A stretch of 64,000 nt of DNA from Granulicella sapmiensis. Lineage in GTDB: Bacteria > Acidobacteriota > Terriglobia > Terriglobales > Acidobacteriaceae. This document shows positions 28,364-37,698 of the stretch, in pieces (the stretch's first letter is position 1; each line of letters opens with the position of its first letter). Position numbers and translations under genes: made by a program. Under the pieces are notes generated by a model. That model worked only from the letters and a program-made list of their open reading frames with translations, ran no database searches and was not told the DNA's origin. The stretch lies in NCBI GenBank assembly GCA_026225395.1, contig JAMFSR010000001.1:124001-188000 (forward strand). Reading direction: 5' to 3'.

Positions 28364-28774
28364 CTAGGCTGCAGGAGAATCCCAGCTTGCTAGATCTGCA
28401 ACCAATTGCTTTGCGCACTCTTCAATCGGAATTCGATCACACGTTTCAATAAACTGATGCATCAAGGCGCCTTCGTGCAGGCAAACGATGGAAAGCGCGG
28501 ATTTGGGTCGCTCGTTGTCATTCCCAGAAGAAATAGGGAGAGAGACTATGTTGATGCGGATCGCACCCCTATCCATCCCTTCCTGGGAGCCGACTTCCCG
28601 ATAGTGAAGACTAGAGGCAAGAGCGGCGCTCAACGCTTTCGCATAAGCTTTGCCGGTTGTGTCATCACAACTACACGTAACCGTAACAAGGCCTCTTGTG
28701 CGCGTTTGGGCATGTGCATACGTCCCAAGACAGAAAAAGATCAAAAATAGGGTTAGCCCGCGTAGTTTTGGCAT
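28364..28774 (-). CDS. Small secreted protein of unknown function
   Basis: The 136-aa product begins with a clear Sec signal peptide (MPKLRGLTLFLIFFCLGTYAHA, cleavage expected after AHA). The mature part of about 114 residues contains two adjacent cysteines in VTCSCDD and further cysteines in VCLHEG, ETCDRIP and EECAKQ, so disulfides are plausible for a periplasmic or surface protein. I recognise no domain. The ATG start has no strong ribosome site. Its neighbour upstream on the same strand is a PEP-CTERM protein 119 nt away. Confidence 0.55.
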   Translation of the reverse strand: MPKLRGLTLFLIFFCLGTYAHAQTRTRGLVTVTCSCDDTTGKAYAKALSAALASSLHYREVGSQEGMDRGAIRINIVSLPISSGNDNERPKSALSIVCLHEGALMHQFIETCDRIPIEECAKQLVADLASWDSPAA

Positions 28775-28893
28775 TCGAATGGCCTCTCAACTGAGAAACC
28801 AGAATCGACTTTCCAAATCGCGACGTCAACCCCGCAAGCGGGATGGTGTGTACCACTTTGGTGCTAGTCGACTTGGCATGCCACACAGAAGTA

Positions 28894-29457
28894 CTAAGTT
28901 GCGCGAACTACCGACAGAGAACGGCGGCGAGCGAAAAATGCCATCAATCCGAAGAAGAAGGCGCCTGTGAAAGAAAGAACAACGCTCGAAGGCTCAGGCA
29001 CAGGAGCAAGCCCGGGAGGGATGCCTGGAGAGTACGGGGGGAGAAATGGTGGTGGAGGAGTAGACGCGGTCGATATTTCCACAACACCCGGCAGCACGGG
29101 CGGCGCAAGAACGACCGTCCGCGGTGGTTCAAGATTGAAGTCCGGAATGATTGGAGGCAGAACCTCGCTGAGTTCAACGGGCTTTGTGGGTACCTGGCAA
29201 GCGAACTGAACCTGTTTCACAACCTCCTCGGGGACCAACTTATATTTGGGCCGCGAATGTGGGTGAAAGTTCGGGTGAGTCTTATTCCACTCGGCCCAGC
29301 GCGCCGCGGTTTGCTTGCTGACCGTGTTGCGTACCTGCTTCTCTCTATACTCGCGAACCAATCGACGACAAAGCGGATCCGCATGAACCCCAATCGCAGC
29401 CGCGAGGAGGGTCAGGACAATGACAACAGTGAGTGACGTGCGTTGAGAAATGTTCAT
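28894..29457 (-). CDS. PEP-CTERM sorting-signal protein, proline-rich
   Basis: The 187-aa protein has a Sec signal peptide (about 1-26, ending GVHA) and a C-terminal sorting signal VPEPSSVVLSFTGAFFFG followed by a hydrophobic helix and FARRR, which is the PEP-CTERM tripartite pattern recognised by exosortases. The region before the signal is strongly proline-rich (TPPPPFLPPYSPGIPPGLAP). The basic first half (about 27-90) contains two cysteines. It should be processed at the inner membrane by the exosortase encoded at about 53-54 kb and delivered to the surface or matrix. A sigma-54 promoter element lies 35-52 nt upstream of the ATG. The ribosome site is weak. Confidence 0.82.
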   Translation of the reverse strand: MNISQRTSLTVVIVLTLLAAAIGVHADPLCRRLVREYREKQVRNTVSKQTAARWAEWNKTHPNFHPHSRPKYKLVPEEVVKQVQFACQVPTKPVELSEVLPPIIPDFNLEPPRTVVLAPPVLPGVVEISTASTPPPPFLPPYSPGIPPGLAPVPEPSSVVLSFTGAFFFGLMAFFARRRSLSVVRAT

Positions 29458-29491
29458 GTGTATGTTTGATTCGCGGTGCTACCAGGTTAGT

Positions 29492-29509
29492 TAGCAATCC
29501 ACTAGCCAA
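29492..29509 (-). promoter_or_regulatory. Sigma-54 (-24/-12) promoter of the proline-rich PEP-CTERM gene
   Basis: Read on the minus strand the site is TTGGCTAGTGGATTGCTA. It has the invariant GG and GC dinucleotides separated by exactly 10 nt and the full TTGCT -12 box. Transcription would start near 29482, giving a leader of about 25 nt to the ATG at 29457. It matches three other elements in the window placed before exosortase-system genes. Confidence 0.72.
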
Positions 29510-29809
29510 ACGCCACCTATGTGCAAGGGCCAATCATGGCTGCATTGATGCCCTAACCTGAGTCAACGAACGTTGTACGAAAAACATTGCGCATAGTTTG
29601 CTAAAGATTCTCCCGATCAAGAGAAAAATGGGAAAACGCGCAGATCCGCATGCAGAACATTGCGATAGATCGCATGTGTGCAATATTTTGCGTACATCTA
29701 TGCAGTGACCTATAGCTCATCCGTGGGAGTGTCGGCTATAGATGCCTTTGTTTTACTCGGGGTTGCCAGGGACTGATAAGTCCCGGCTTTGGCTTCGCCG
29801 AGGTTCCCA
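29510..29809. other. Divergent intergenic region, AT-richer, with repeated TGCGCATAG-like words
   Basis: This stretch of 300 nt separates the PEP-CTERM gene (minus) from the Ig/beta-helix gene (plus). It is visibly AT-richer than the flanks. It contains ttgcgcatag near 29590, a word shared with the region upstream of the second PEP-CTERM gene, and tgtgtgcaatattttgcgta around 29674-29693. These could be activator sites for the sigma-54 promoter. No ORF or RNA gene is convincing here. Confidence 0.3.
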
Positions 29810-32800
29810 ATGAACGGTTTTGAGAGATGCCTGACGACGGCCAGCATGATGCTGATGCTGCTATGTGCAGGTTGTGGCACTGGAGTAGTGGAATCGCCGG
29901 TAACGAACACGACGGCTCATTCTCTTTCTATTCAAGACGTCGCCGTTGCGCCCGCGATTGATGGGATGCCCTACAACACGGCTCTAAGTGCTGTAGGCGG
30001 AACTCCCGGCTACCAATGGGCGGTGACCGCGGGAAATTTACCGGCGGGGCTCGCTCTTAGTCCTTCTTCGGGCGTAATCACCGGAGTCGCTTCACTTACC
30101 GGCACTGCGAACTTCGCTGTCTCAGTCAGTGACCACAGCGACCCGGTCCAGACTACCTCCGCCTCGATTTCGTTGGTCGTTGTCTCGCCCTTCTCTTTGC
30201 CACAAGTGATCATGCCTTCGGGGGAGGTGGGGACCTCATACTCCTCCGCAATCCAAGCTACGGGGGGAACGACCCCCTATAGCTGGCTTGTAACTTCCGG
30301 TGCGCTGCCGCCGGGGATGGGGCTCAACACCTCCAGCGGAGTTATTTCTGGAGTTCCCACCACTGCGGGGACGTATTCCTTTGCTGTGACTGCGAACGAC
30401 AGTAGCAACCCGGTTCAATATCAGACATCTCTCGTATCCATACTTGTGGCCGTTCCAGTAGCACCCCCCCAAATGCAGGCTTTGTCATTTCTGCAAGCGG
30501 TTTTGCCAGCAGGCGAAGTAGGCCTCTCCTACAGCGACGTGATGCAGGCAACGGGTGGCACCGCGCCTTATCACTTTGCTTTATCCAGTGGAACGCTTCC
30601 CTTGGGCGTGGTTCTCAATGCAGCTACCGGTACCCTCTCCGGGACACCTACGACAGCAGGCGGCTCAGCCTTTGCAATAACGGTGACGGACAGTGGCAAC
30701 CCCTTGCAGTCGCAGACAGCACAGTTATCTATCGTCGTCGCCCCCACGGCACTGTCGATGCAACAACCTTCATTCCCCTCCGCCCAGTTGAACTCCAGCT
30801 ATGCTTACAACCTGAAGGCTGCGGGCGGGACCTTGCCCTACCATTGGACGGTTTCCTCGGGGAGATTACCAGTCGGCATCACATTGAATGCAACGACTGG
30901 TGTCCTAACCGGTACAGCCACAACGGCCGGCACGTCGACATTTGCAATCAATGTGACGGATAGCAGCAGTATCGTCCAATCGCAGACGGCCCAAGCATTT
31001 ATTGTTGTCGCGCCACCGATACTCTCGGTTCTGCAGCCTTCCTTACTGTCCGCCCAGGTCAATGTTGGGTATGCTTACATGCTGCAGGCCACGGGTGGAA
31101 GCACGCCGTATCACTGGGCTATCTCCAGTGGGTCGCTTCCCGCGGGGGTTGTGCTGAACGCGACAACTGGCGCCTTATCGGGGATTCCAACGACCGCAGG
31201 CACCTCAGCATTTGCGGTGGCTGTCGTCGACAGCAGCAACCCTGTTCAGTCTCAGACCGAGCAGATGTCGATCATCGTCGCTCCCGCAGTCTTTGCTCTT
31301 CAACAGACGTCCTTGTCTCCCGGTCAAGTGGGCGTCGGGTATAACGCCGCAGTGAAAGCCACGGGTGGGCTCCTGCCATATCATTGGACGATTTCTTCGG
31401 GTAATCTACCGGCCGGAGTTGTGCTGGACGCAGGCACCGGGGACGTTTCGGGAACCCCCAAGACCAGCGGTACCTCGACATTCACGATTTCCGTCTCGGA
31501 TAGTAGCAATCCTGTTCAGCTTCAGGCAATGCAGATGTCCCTTGTTGTCAACCCAGCAACGCTTTCTCTCCAGCCACCTTCTTTACCGCCCGGACAGGTA
31601 AACGCAAACTATGCCTACACGTTAAAGGCCACAGGCGGAGTGCTTCCCTACCACTGGACACTTGTCACGGGTACCCTTCCAGCAGGGCTAGCGCTTAACG
31701 CTGTTACCGGCACTCTGTCTGGAAACCCGACTACAACAGGGACTTCAACCTTCGCGGTAGCTATCACGGACAGTAGCAACCCGACCCAGTCTCAGACGGA
31801 GTCCATGTCGATCGTCATTGCGGCGCCAGCCCTTTCGCTCCAAAAACCGTCGCTGCCTTCCGGACAGGTGAACGTCGCCTATACGCAGTCTCTGGCGGCC
31901 ATAGGTGGGACGATGCCATATCGTTGGAACGTTTCTTCGGGGGCGCTGCCAGCCGGCACCACCTTGAACGCCAATACGGGTGTAATCATGGGAACACCCA
32001 ATACTGTTGGCACCTTTGCATTTGCTGTTAGCATCACCGACAGCAGCAGCCCCACCCAATCGCAAATTGCGCAGGCGTCCATCGTCATCGCTGCGCCAGC
32101 ACTCTCTTTCCAACAGCCCTCACCACCTTCGGCGCAGGTAGCCAGCGCGTACACCTACTCGCTTTCCGCAACAGGCGGCACAGCACCCTATCGCTGGAGT
32201 GTTTCTTCCGGAGCACTGCCGGCAGGCATCGCGCTGAATACGACGACCAGCGTAATCACCGGCATACCCACAACATCGGGCACCTTCTCCTTTGGGGTGT
32301 CCGTTATAGACAGCGGCAACCCGGCTCAGTCCCAGAATATGTCAATGGCTATTCTTGTGGTCGCAGCGCCGGCAGCACCTGCACCTCCATCCACAGGGGC
32401 GACCTGGTACGTACGCCCTGATGGAGGATCCCGTTATTCGAGCAACATGCAAAACGGACAATGCAATGGCAAATCGGATGTTGCGTACCCCGGACAAGGT
32501 ACGAACCAAGCCTGTGCCTTCAACGATGTGCGGTACCTATGGCAGGACGGCTCCTATACAGTGGATGCGAGCCAATCCGCCTTTCCGGCCTATGGCTGGA
32601 TAGGAAATGGCGGAGACACTTATTTGATCCGCGGATCCTTGAGCAGCGGTGTTTCATGGAGGATTGGGTACCCCACCAACTCGGATATGTACGATCCCAC
32701 CGTGGCTCACTATTGGGGCGTGGCCGGCGATCCATATGGGTCCGGCATTCCTCAACCGCTTTCGGGGACTGCTTCACAGCATACCCGGATTCTTGGAGAG

Positions 32801-34120
32801 AACTTCGCGTCCTGCCATGCACCATCGGCGAAGACTCAGCTGCATGGCGGCTACGGCGTGAGTGCCGTACTCAACATGACTGGCGTTTCTTACGTGGACA
32901 TCGCTTGCCTGGACATCACAGACTTTTCGAGCTGCGGGAGGGCATCGCAGACGAACACTTGCAATTCCACGATCGGCCAACTTTCCGATTACGCAACGAA
33001 CGGCATTAGCTGGTCGAGAGCCTCCACAAACGACACGGTTACGGACGTTTCCATCCACGGTCTCGCTTCAGCCGGCATGATTGGACCCACGGGCGATGGC
33101 GTCGTGTTCAGCTATGTCGACCTGATCGGGAACGCCAGCTCCGGTTGGAACGCCGATGCGGGAGATGGGACAACCGGCACTGGATCTTTGCTGATGCAGC
33201 ATTACAACATCAGCTGGAACGGATGCGCGGAGGAATATCCCATTGTCGATGCGCTTCCCTACCAGGATTGTACAGATGACAATATTGGAGGGTATGGCGA
33301 CGGATTTGGGACGGCAACAACGCCAAGCAATCCCGCATGGAACGTTACTTTTGACCAGGGAATCGTGACCTATAACACGCAGGATGGACTCGATTCGCTA
33401 CACCTGATAGGTTCGGAATCCAGCGTTACGGTGACACGCACGCAAGCCTATGGAAATATGGGCCAACAGATTAAAGTTGGAGGCGCTTCAGGCACGGCTA
33501 TCAATAATTTGATCGTCACCAACTGCAATGCAATGCGGCAAGCCATCCCTGGAACACCCGCAGGCTATAACTCACGGCTTTCGGACTACTGCCGTGCCGC
33601 TGATACTGGAATCGTTCTAAAGGTTGGCCCTCAAACACGGCTGACATACGACTTCAACACAATCTATTCAGCTTCTGCCACAGCCATCGAAATCGACTGT
33701 GATACGACCAACGGCCCGTGCAACGCCACCTCGACCATTGACTTCCGCAACAATATCTTTGTCGGCTTCTTGAACAACGCAGCTAACGGGTATCCGTCAG
33801 GAGGAACGGGCGGATACAGCAACCCGGTTTATAACGGTTCTGGAGTCGACTTCTTCGGCAACAGCGGAAGCCTGTTCATAAATAATTTCACGTTCCATCC
33901 AAGCGGCTCTTGGACATGTCCTGCGAATCATGAGCTGGCAGGAGTTTGTGGAGATCCGGGGCTTACCGATGAAAGCTGGCATGTCTATGGCGTTCCAGCC
34001 ATGACTCCTGGACAATCCAGTTCCGCAGTGGCGGCCGGGGTTTCGATCCCGGGTGTCACGTTGGACTATGCTGGATTGACACGGCCGAGTTCCCCTACCA
34101 TTGGAGGATTGGAGCCGTAG
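29810..34120 (+). CDS. Large surface protein: nine putative Ig (He_PIG) repeats plus right-handed beta-helix domain
   Basis: From the ATG at 29810, with GAGG 8 nt upstream, the product is 1436 aa; a TTG 21 nt earlier is less likely. The N-terminus has a hydrophobic signal and a lipobox-like LLCAGC, so it may be a lipoprotein although the Cys at -3 is unusual. Nine tandem units of about 90 residues follow, each with a GGTxPYxW core, LPAG(V/L)xLN, a TGxxSGxP turn and DSSNPxQSQ, as in putative-Ig repeats of large adhesins. From about residue 864 to the end a beta-helix domain begins TWYVRPDGGSRYSS. It has an NTQDGLDSLH motif and many N-N turns (FRNNIFVG), as in pectate-lyase-like folds. A polysaccharide-binding or lyase role fits, but I cannot identify a catalytic triad. 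Confidence 0.82.
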   Translation: MNGFERCLTTASMMLMLLCAGCGTGVVESPVTNTTAHSLSIQDVAVAPAIDGMPYNTALSAVGGTPGYQWAVTAGNLPAGLALSPSSGVITGVASLTGTANFAVSVSDHSDPVQTTSASISLVVVSPFSLPQVIMPSGEVGTSYSSAIQATGGTTPYSWLVTSGALPPGMGLNTSSGVISGVPTTAGTYSFAVTANDSSNPVQYQTSLVSILVAVPVAPPQMQALSFLQAVLPAGEVGLSYSDVMQATGGTAPYHFALSSGTLPLGVVLNAATGTLSGTPTTAGGSAFAITVTDSGNPLQSQTAQLSIVVAPTALSMQQPSFPSAQLNSSYAYNLKAAGGTLPYHWTVSSGRLPVGITLNATTGVLTGTATTAGTSTFAINVTDSSSIVQSQTAQAFIVVAPPILSVLQPSLLSAQVNVGYAYMLQATGGSTPYHWAISSGSLPAGVVLNATTGALSGIPTTAGTSAFAVAVVDSSNPVQSQTEQMSIIVAPAVFALQQTSLSPGQVGVGYNAAVKATGGLLPYHWTISSGNLPAGVVLDAGTGDVSGTPKTSGTSTFTISVSDSSNPVQLQAMQMSLVVNPATLSLQPPSLPPGQVNANYAYTLKATGGVLPYHWTLVTGTLPAGLALNAVTGTLSGNPTTTGTSTFAVAITDSSNPTQSQTESMSIVIAAPALSLQKPSLPSGQVNVAYTQSLAAIGGTMPYRWNVSSGALPAGTTLNANTGVIMGTPNTVGTFAFAVSITDSSSPTQSQIAQASIVIAAPALSFQQPSPPSAQVASAYTYSLSATGGTAPYRWSVSSGALPAGIALNTTTSVITGIPTTSGTFSFGVSVIDSGNPAQSQNMSMAILVVAAPAAPAPPSTGATWYVRPDGGSRYSSNMQNGQCNGKSDVAYPGQGTNQACAFNDVRYLWQDGSYTVDASQSAFPAYGWIGNGGDTYLIRGSLSSGVSWRIGYPTNSDMYDPTVAHYWGVAGDPYGSGIPQPLSGTASQHTRILGENFASCHAPSAKTQLHGGYGVSAVLNMTGVSYVDIACLDITDFSSCGRASQTNTCNSTIGQLSDYATNGISWSRASTNDTVTDVSIHGLASAGMIGPTGDGVVFSYVDLIGNASSGWNADAGDGTTGTGSLLMQHYNISWNGCAEEYPIVDALPYQDCTDDNIGGYGDGFGTATTPSNPAWNVTFDQGIVTYNTQDGLDSLHLIGSESSVTVTRTQAYGNMGQQIKVGGASGTAINNLIVTNCNAMRQAIPGTPAGYNSRLSDYCRAADTGIVLKVGPQTRLTYDFNTIYSASATAIEIDCDTTNGPCNATSTIDFRNNIFVGFLNNAANGYPSGGTGGYSNPVYNGSGVDFFGNSGSLFINNFTFHPSGSWTCPANHELAGVCGDPGLTDESWHVYGVPAMTPGQSSSAVAAGVSIPGVTLDYAGLTRPSSPTIGGLEP
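29924..32390 (+). repeat. Array of nine ~90-residue Ig-like repeats (intragenic)
   Basis: Nine consecutive units of about 270 nt encode repeats sharing YxxxLxAxGGTxPYxWxVSSGxLPAGxxLN, TGxxxGxPTTxGTxxFxVxVxDSSxPxQSQ and IVVAP boundaries (segments abbreviated). Units 4 to 9 are the most alike, which suggests expansion by recombination. Such DNA can vary in copy number between strains. Confidence 0.8.
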
Positions 34121-34143
34121 ACCCCACCGAACGAGGTTCAGCG

Positions 34144-35784
34144 GTGAAATTTATGCGATGGCCGCTGATGCTTCTTATTGGCTCACTCGTTTGTCTGCCG
34201 ATTCTGGGAGAAACATGGTTTGTCCGCCCAGATGGCGGCACACGATATTCTTCGAAGCAACCAAGAGGCCGATGCGATGGCACTGCAGATAAAGCAGATC
34301 CCGGCCACGGCACCAACCAGCATTGCGCTTTCAACGATGTGCGGTACCTCTGGACCGACGGTAGCTACACAACGAATGCGACCCAGGCAGCATTTCCCTC
34401 TTACGGCTGGATTGGACAAGGTGGGGATACCTACATCATTCGAGGTGGGCCGTGGCGCGTCGGACAGAACGGCCCGAATGCGAAAGACGGTTTCGGCCTG
34501 GCCGGCGATCCCTATGGTTCGGGAGCGCCGGATCCGCCTTCCGGGTCGGCCGACCACCACACAAGAATTCTCGGAGAGAACTATGCCAACTGTTCCGTCG
34601 CGAACAAGACTCAGTTGTTTGGCGGATTCGGCGTAAGCGCTGTGCTCAGTCTGCGGTCGGCTTACATCGACGTCCAGTGCATTGAGCTGACGCGCCACTC
34701 CGACTGCATACGGATGGGTGTTCCGGCATATCCCTCCAACTGCAAAACGGACTTTCCTCTGGACGACTATGCTTCGAACGGAATCATCACCAATACACGA
34801 ACCCATGATCTTTCGCTTCAGGATGTTTGGATACACGGCTTCACATCCCGCGGCATTATCGGACCGATCGGCGGCTTGGTGACGGCACAACGTGTCGTTA
34901 TCGCCTACAACGGAGGGGCGGGCTGGGATTTTGACGATGGGAATGGCACTCCAATGATCCATGGCGTTCTGAATCTGGATCACGTCACCGTCGAATGGAA
35001 TGGCTGTAACCAGGCTTACCCGGGAAGCGGAGCGATCTCCTGTTATGGGCAAAGCTCAGGAGGGTATGGAGACGGGATTGGAACACCCGCGCATACCTGC
35101 ATCACCGCGCACGTCGATCATTCTGTGTTCCGCTATAACACGCAAGACGGATTCGATTTTCTACACAACGACAGTGGAGACTGCTCGCTAACTATTACGA
35201 ACTCATCGGCGTATGGCAATAACGGCGCACAGTTCAAATGGGGCGGTCACGATACTCCCGTCAAGTTTTCAAACAACACAGTAGTTGGCAATTGCAGACG
35301 GTTATCCGCCCCCATGAACGGCCAGCCACCAAGCTTCGACCGAAATCTGAGCGATTTTTGTCGCGCCGAGGACGCCATTGCTTTCAACATCAGCAATGGA
35401 GCAACCGTTACCTTCACGGACAACTCTATCGTCTCGTACTCTCCCACTACGATTGATATCGACTGTGGCGACGTAGCCTGCCCATCAGCCACCCTCGTCT
35501 TTCGCAATAATCTCGTCCTGGGGTATGACAATCGGGCGACCTATCACGACGGCGGACAGCCAGGTGGGCCAGGCGGCTTCTACTTCGGGCATCCAATCGG
35601 ACACGTCGTCCGAAGCAACAACGTCTACTTTGGTGTGAGAAATATGAAATGCAATGCCCAAGAGAAGTGCGCGGATCCAAAATTTCTAGGTGAACCACGG
35701 TTTTCCAAAGAGCAGGACCTGGATAATTTCAACTTCCATTTATCTCCCGCTAGTCCGATGCAAGCTGGCGCCGGAGTTCAATGA
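34144..35784 (+). CDS. Secreted beta-helix protein, paralog of the preceding gene's C-terminal domain
   Basis: The 546-aa product has a Sec signal peptide (about 1-22). The mature protein is collinear with the C-terminal domain of the upstream gene: WFVRPDGGTRYSS against WYVRPDGGSRYSS, CAFNDVRYLW in both, SYGWIGQGGDTYIIRG against AYGWIGNGGDTYLIRG, and NTQDGFDFLH against NTQDGLDSLH. It is therefore a tandem duplicate without the Ig array. Cysteines are frequent and partly conserved between the copies, which is consistent with an exported fold. The GTG start has GAGG at 9 nt spacing; an ATG lies 9 nt further in. The gap to the previous gene is 23 nt. The last 7 nt overlap the end of the convergent glycosyltransferase. 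Confidence 0.8.
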   Translation: MKFMRWPLMLLIGSLVCLPILGETWFVRPDGGTRYSSKQPRGRCDGTADKADPGHGTNQHCAFNDVRYLWTDGSYTTNATQAAFPSYGWIGQGGDTYIIRGGPWRVGQNGPNAKDGFGLAGDPYGSGAPDPPSGSADHHTRILGENYANCSVANKTQLFGGFGVSAVLSLRSAYIDVQCIELTRHSDCIRMGVPAYPSNCKTDFPLDDYASNGIITNTRTHDLSLQDVWIHGFTSRGIIGPIGGLVTAQRVVIAYNGGAGWDFDDGNGTPMIHGVLNLDHVTVEWNGCNQAYPGSGAISCYGQSSGGYGDGIGTPAHTCITAHVDHSVFRYNTQDGFDFLHNDSGDCSLTITNSSAYGNNGAQFKWGGHDTPVKFSNNTVVGNCRRLSAPMNGQPPSFDRNLSDFCRAEDAIAFNISNGATVTFTDNSIVSYSPTTIDIDCGDVACPSATLVFRNNLVLGYDNRATYHDGGQPGGPGGFYFGHPIGHVVRSNNVYFGVRNMKCNAQEKCADPKFLGEPRFSKEQDLDNFNFHLSPASPMQAGAGVQ

Positions 35785-36689
35785 TGACCGCGTAAAGCTG
35801 CCATCGGCACCCGCGGCAGCAAGAAGAACGAACGGATTGCCGCTCGCAAGTTTCTAGCGCTCGGGTGAGTCACAAAGGCGCGAACGGCATATAGAAACGC
35901 CCTCCAATAACGACGGCGTTGCCCAAACGTCTCTGCATGTTGACGATAAACACTACTGATCGCAAGGCGATGTTCTTCGGGCGAAAATTTCGAGTGGGTA
36001 CGATGCTTTTCAATAAATTTCAATTGTGCGTGAAACATCCGGTCGAGATCATCTGACATTGATCCGGATGAAACGCGATACAAAGCGATCACTTCCGGGA
36101 TGCGGGCAACTTCATACTTGAGAGAGATACGCAGCCAGAGGTCTCGATCCTCCGAAGCCCGCATATCTTCATCGAAGTCACCGACTTCACTAATGCATTC
36201 CCTTCGAAAACTAATGGTCGGGCAAGGAAGATTGATGCTCCGCGTATAAATTGCGGACGACACGGAGCCTTCGTCGAGTTGATCTTGAGGATTTTGCGTA
36301 TGCAACACATTTCCACCGGCATCGATCAAGGAGACAAATCCATAAGACAAACCGACCTGGTTATTTTCGAAACAGCGTCGTGATGCTTCAAGCCGGTTTG
36401 GCAGCCAGATATCATCCGCATCAAGGAGGGCCAGTAGCGGCGCAGTCGAATGCTGCATCGCGATATTTCGCGATGCCGATAACCCGCGATTCTCCTGTTC
36501 GAGGAATAGCATCTTCGATCCCAACTGCTGTTGAAAAGCCCTTCCAATCGCACGCGTTTCATCACTGCTTCCATCGTTTACAAGGATGATGCGCCAATCC
36601 GAATAGGTTTGCCGGATAACGCTTTCCAGAGCCGCCGGAAGGAACTTCGCTGCATTGTATGCGGGAATGATGATGTCAAAATGTGCCAT
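35778..36689 (-). CDS. GT2 family glycosyltransferase
   Basis: The 303-aa GT-A enzyme has FDIIIPAYNAAKFLPAALES, VNDGSSDET with the nucleotide-binding Asp, and LLALLDADDIWLP, which provides the DxD metal site. SEDRDLWLRISLKYEV supplies the later ED motif with the catalytic base. It would transfer a sugar from a nucleotide donor during repeat-unit synthesis at the inner membrane. There are no membrane helices. It ends a four-gene minus-strand group (deacetylase, GT4, GT2, GT2) and starts with an ATG 48 nt after the previous stop. Confidence 0.9.
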   Translation of the reverse strand: MAHFDIIIPAYNAAKFLPAALESVIRQTYSDWRIILVNDGSSDETRAIGRAFQQQLGSKMLFLEQENRGLSASRNIAMQHSTAPLLALLDADDIWLPNRLEASRRCFENNQVGLSYGFVSLIDAGGNVLHTQNPQDQLDEGSVSSAIYTRSINLPCPTISFRRECISEVGDFDEDMRASEDRDLWLRISLKYEVARIPEVIALYRVSSGSMSDDLDRMFHAQLKFIEKHRTHSKFSPEEHRLAISSVYRQHAETFGQRRRYWRAFLYAVRAFVTHPSARNLRAAIRSFFLLPRVPMAALRGHH

Positions 36690-36737
36690 CTACCTGCCAT
36701 CGTACCGGGTCTTGGGATATCCGCAGTTCCAGTGGGA

Positions 36738-37691
36738 CTATCGGTGGTTTCGGCCAGCTCTCAGTGTGAGGGCAGCGGCGCGAGAAAGAAAATAAGTTGC
36801 GTACAGGATCGTCAGTGCAGGCGCTTCGTCTATTGTTTCAGATCGCTTCGTCTTTATGAGGGCTATCACGACAAAAGGCATCAGAAGCAGAATCGGGGGG
36901 ACAAGAGCCGCCCTCCAACGATGAATCCCTATCGCAATAATCGGAACGAGAATAGAGGCCCAGAACATGAAAAATGTATAGAGACTCAATGCAACGATCG
37001 GCCAGCTCTTCAGCGAAGGTAGGTTGGCTATAAATTTTCGCAGTACGTGCTTGCCATGCCAACGATTCTGTCGATAAAACTGAGCTAACGTTCTGGGCGT
37101 GCCATGATGTTCGACGGCAAGGCTTGGATATGCAGATACATGGAGGCCGCTCTTCGACACGCGCTGACAGAGTTCAACGTCCTCGCTTGTATCAAGCGCT
37201 TCGTTGAAGCCACCAATGTTCAGAAAATCTTCGCGAAGAATGAACATATCTCCAGCCGGTAAAAACGAAACGGCACCGATCTCTTCTTTCGCTTGGTACT
37301 TCCCCCACAGATTTCCAACCCATGTAGCGTCAGCGGGCACCGCATAGTGAGCACCCCAGATGCCTCGGTCATGTGGAACGTTAAGGGCCTCTCGAAGCCA
37401 TGTGTTCTTTGGAACACAGTCGGCATCAAGAAATGCAAGGGTTTCACCCGTTGCAGCCTGCGCACCCCAGTTTCTCACCTTCGAGATATTGCCGTTCGGC
37501 ACACTCAGGATACGAAGTGGCAATGCCGATGAAAACTGTTCGACAATGGACAGGGTGGAATCGGAAGAACCATTGTCCACGACAATAATCTCAAATGATT
37601 CCTTCTTGGCATCCTGTGTAGCCAGGGCACTCAAGGTGCGTTGAATATGCTTTTCTTCATTGAATACAGGAATGATCACCGAGATCTTCAT
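36738..37691 (-). CDS. GT2 glycosyltransferase with C-terminal membrane helices
   Basis: From the ATG at 37691, with an aaggact ribosome site 7 nt after the GT4 stop, the protein is 317 aa; the longer frame to 37766 would overlap the GT4 gene. MKISVIIPVFNEEKHIQRT, VDNGSSDST and AFLDADCVP define a GT-A family 2 enzyme, and TSEDVELCQRV provides the ED motif. The last 90 residues hold two or three hydrophobic helices that anchor it in the inner membrane, resembling mycofactocin/exopolysaccharide-type GT2 proteins. It lies within the deacetylase-GT4-GT2-GT2 group. Confidence 0.88.
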   Translation of the reverse strand: MKISVIIPVFNEEKHIQRTLSALATQDAKKESFEIIVVDNGSSDSTLSIVEQFSSALPLRILSVPNGNISKVRNWGAQAATGETLAFLDADCVPKNTWLREALNVPHDRGIWGAHYAVPADATWVGNLWGKYQAKEEIGAVSFLPAGDMFILREDFLNIGGFNEALDTSEDVELCQRVSKSGLHVSAYPSLAVEHHGTPRTLAQFYRQNRWHGKHVLRKFIANLPSLKSWPIVALSLYTFFMFWASILVPIIAIGIHRWRAALVPPILLLMPFVVIALIKTKRSETIDEAPALTILYATYFLSRAAALTLRAGRNHR

Positions 37692-37698
37692 TGAGTCC

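Noticed and set aside
29535..29552. Plus-strand ATGGC-N8-TGC near 29537-29551 as a sigma-54 promoter for the Ig/beta-helix gene
   Set aside because: The GG-N10-GC spacing is right, but the -24 box lacks TT and the gene starts about 260 nt downstream; it probably matches by chance.
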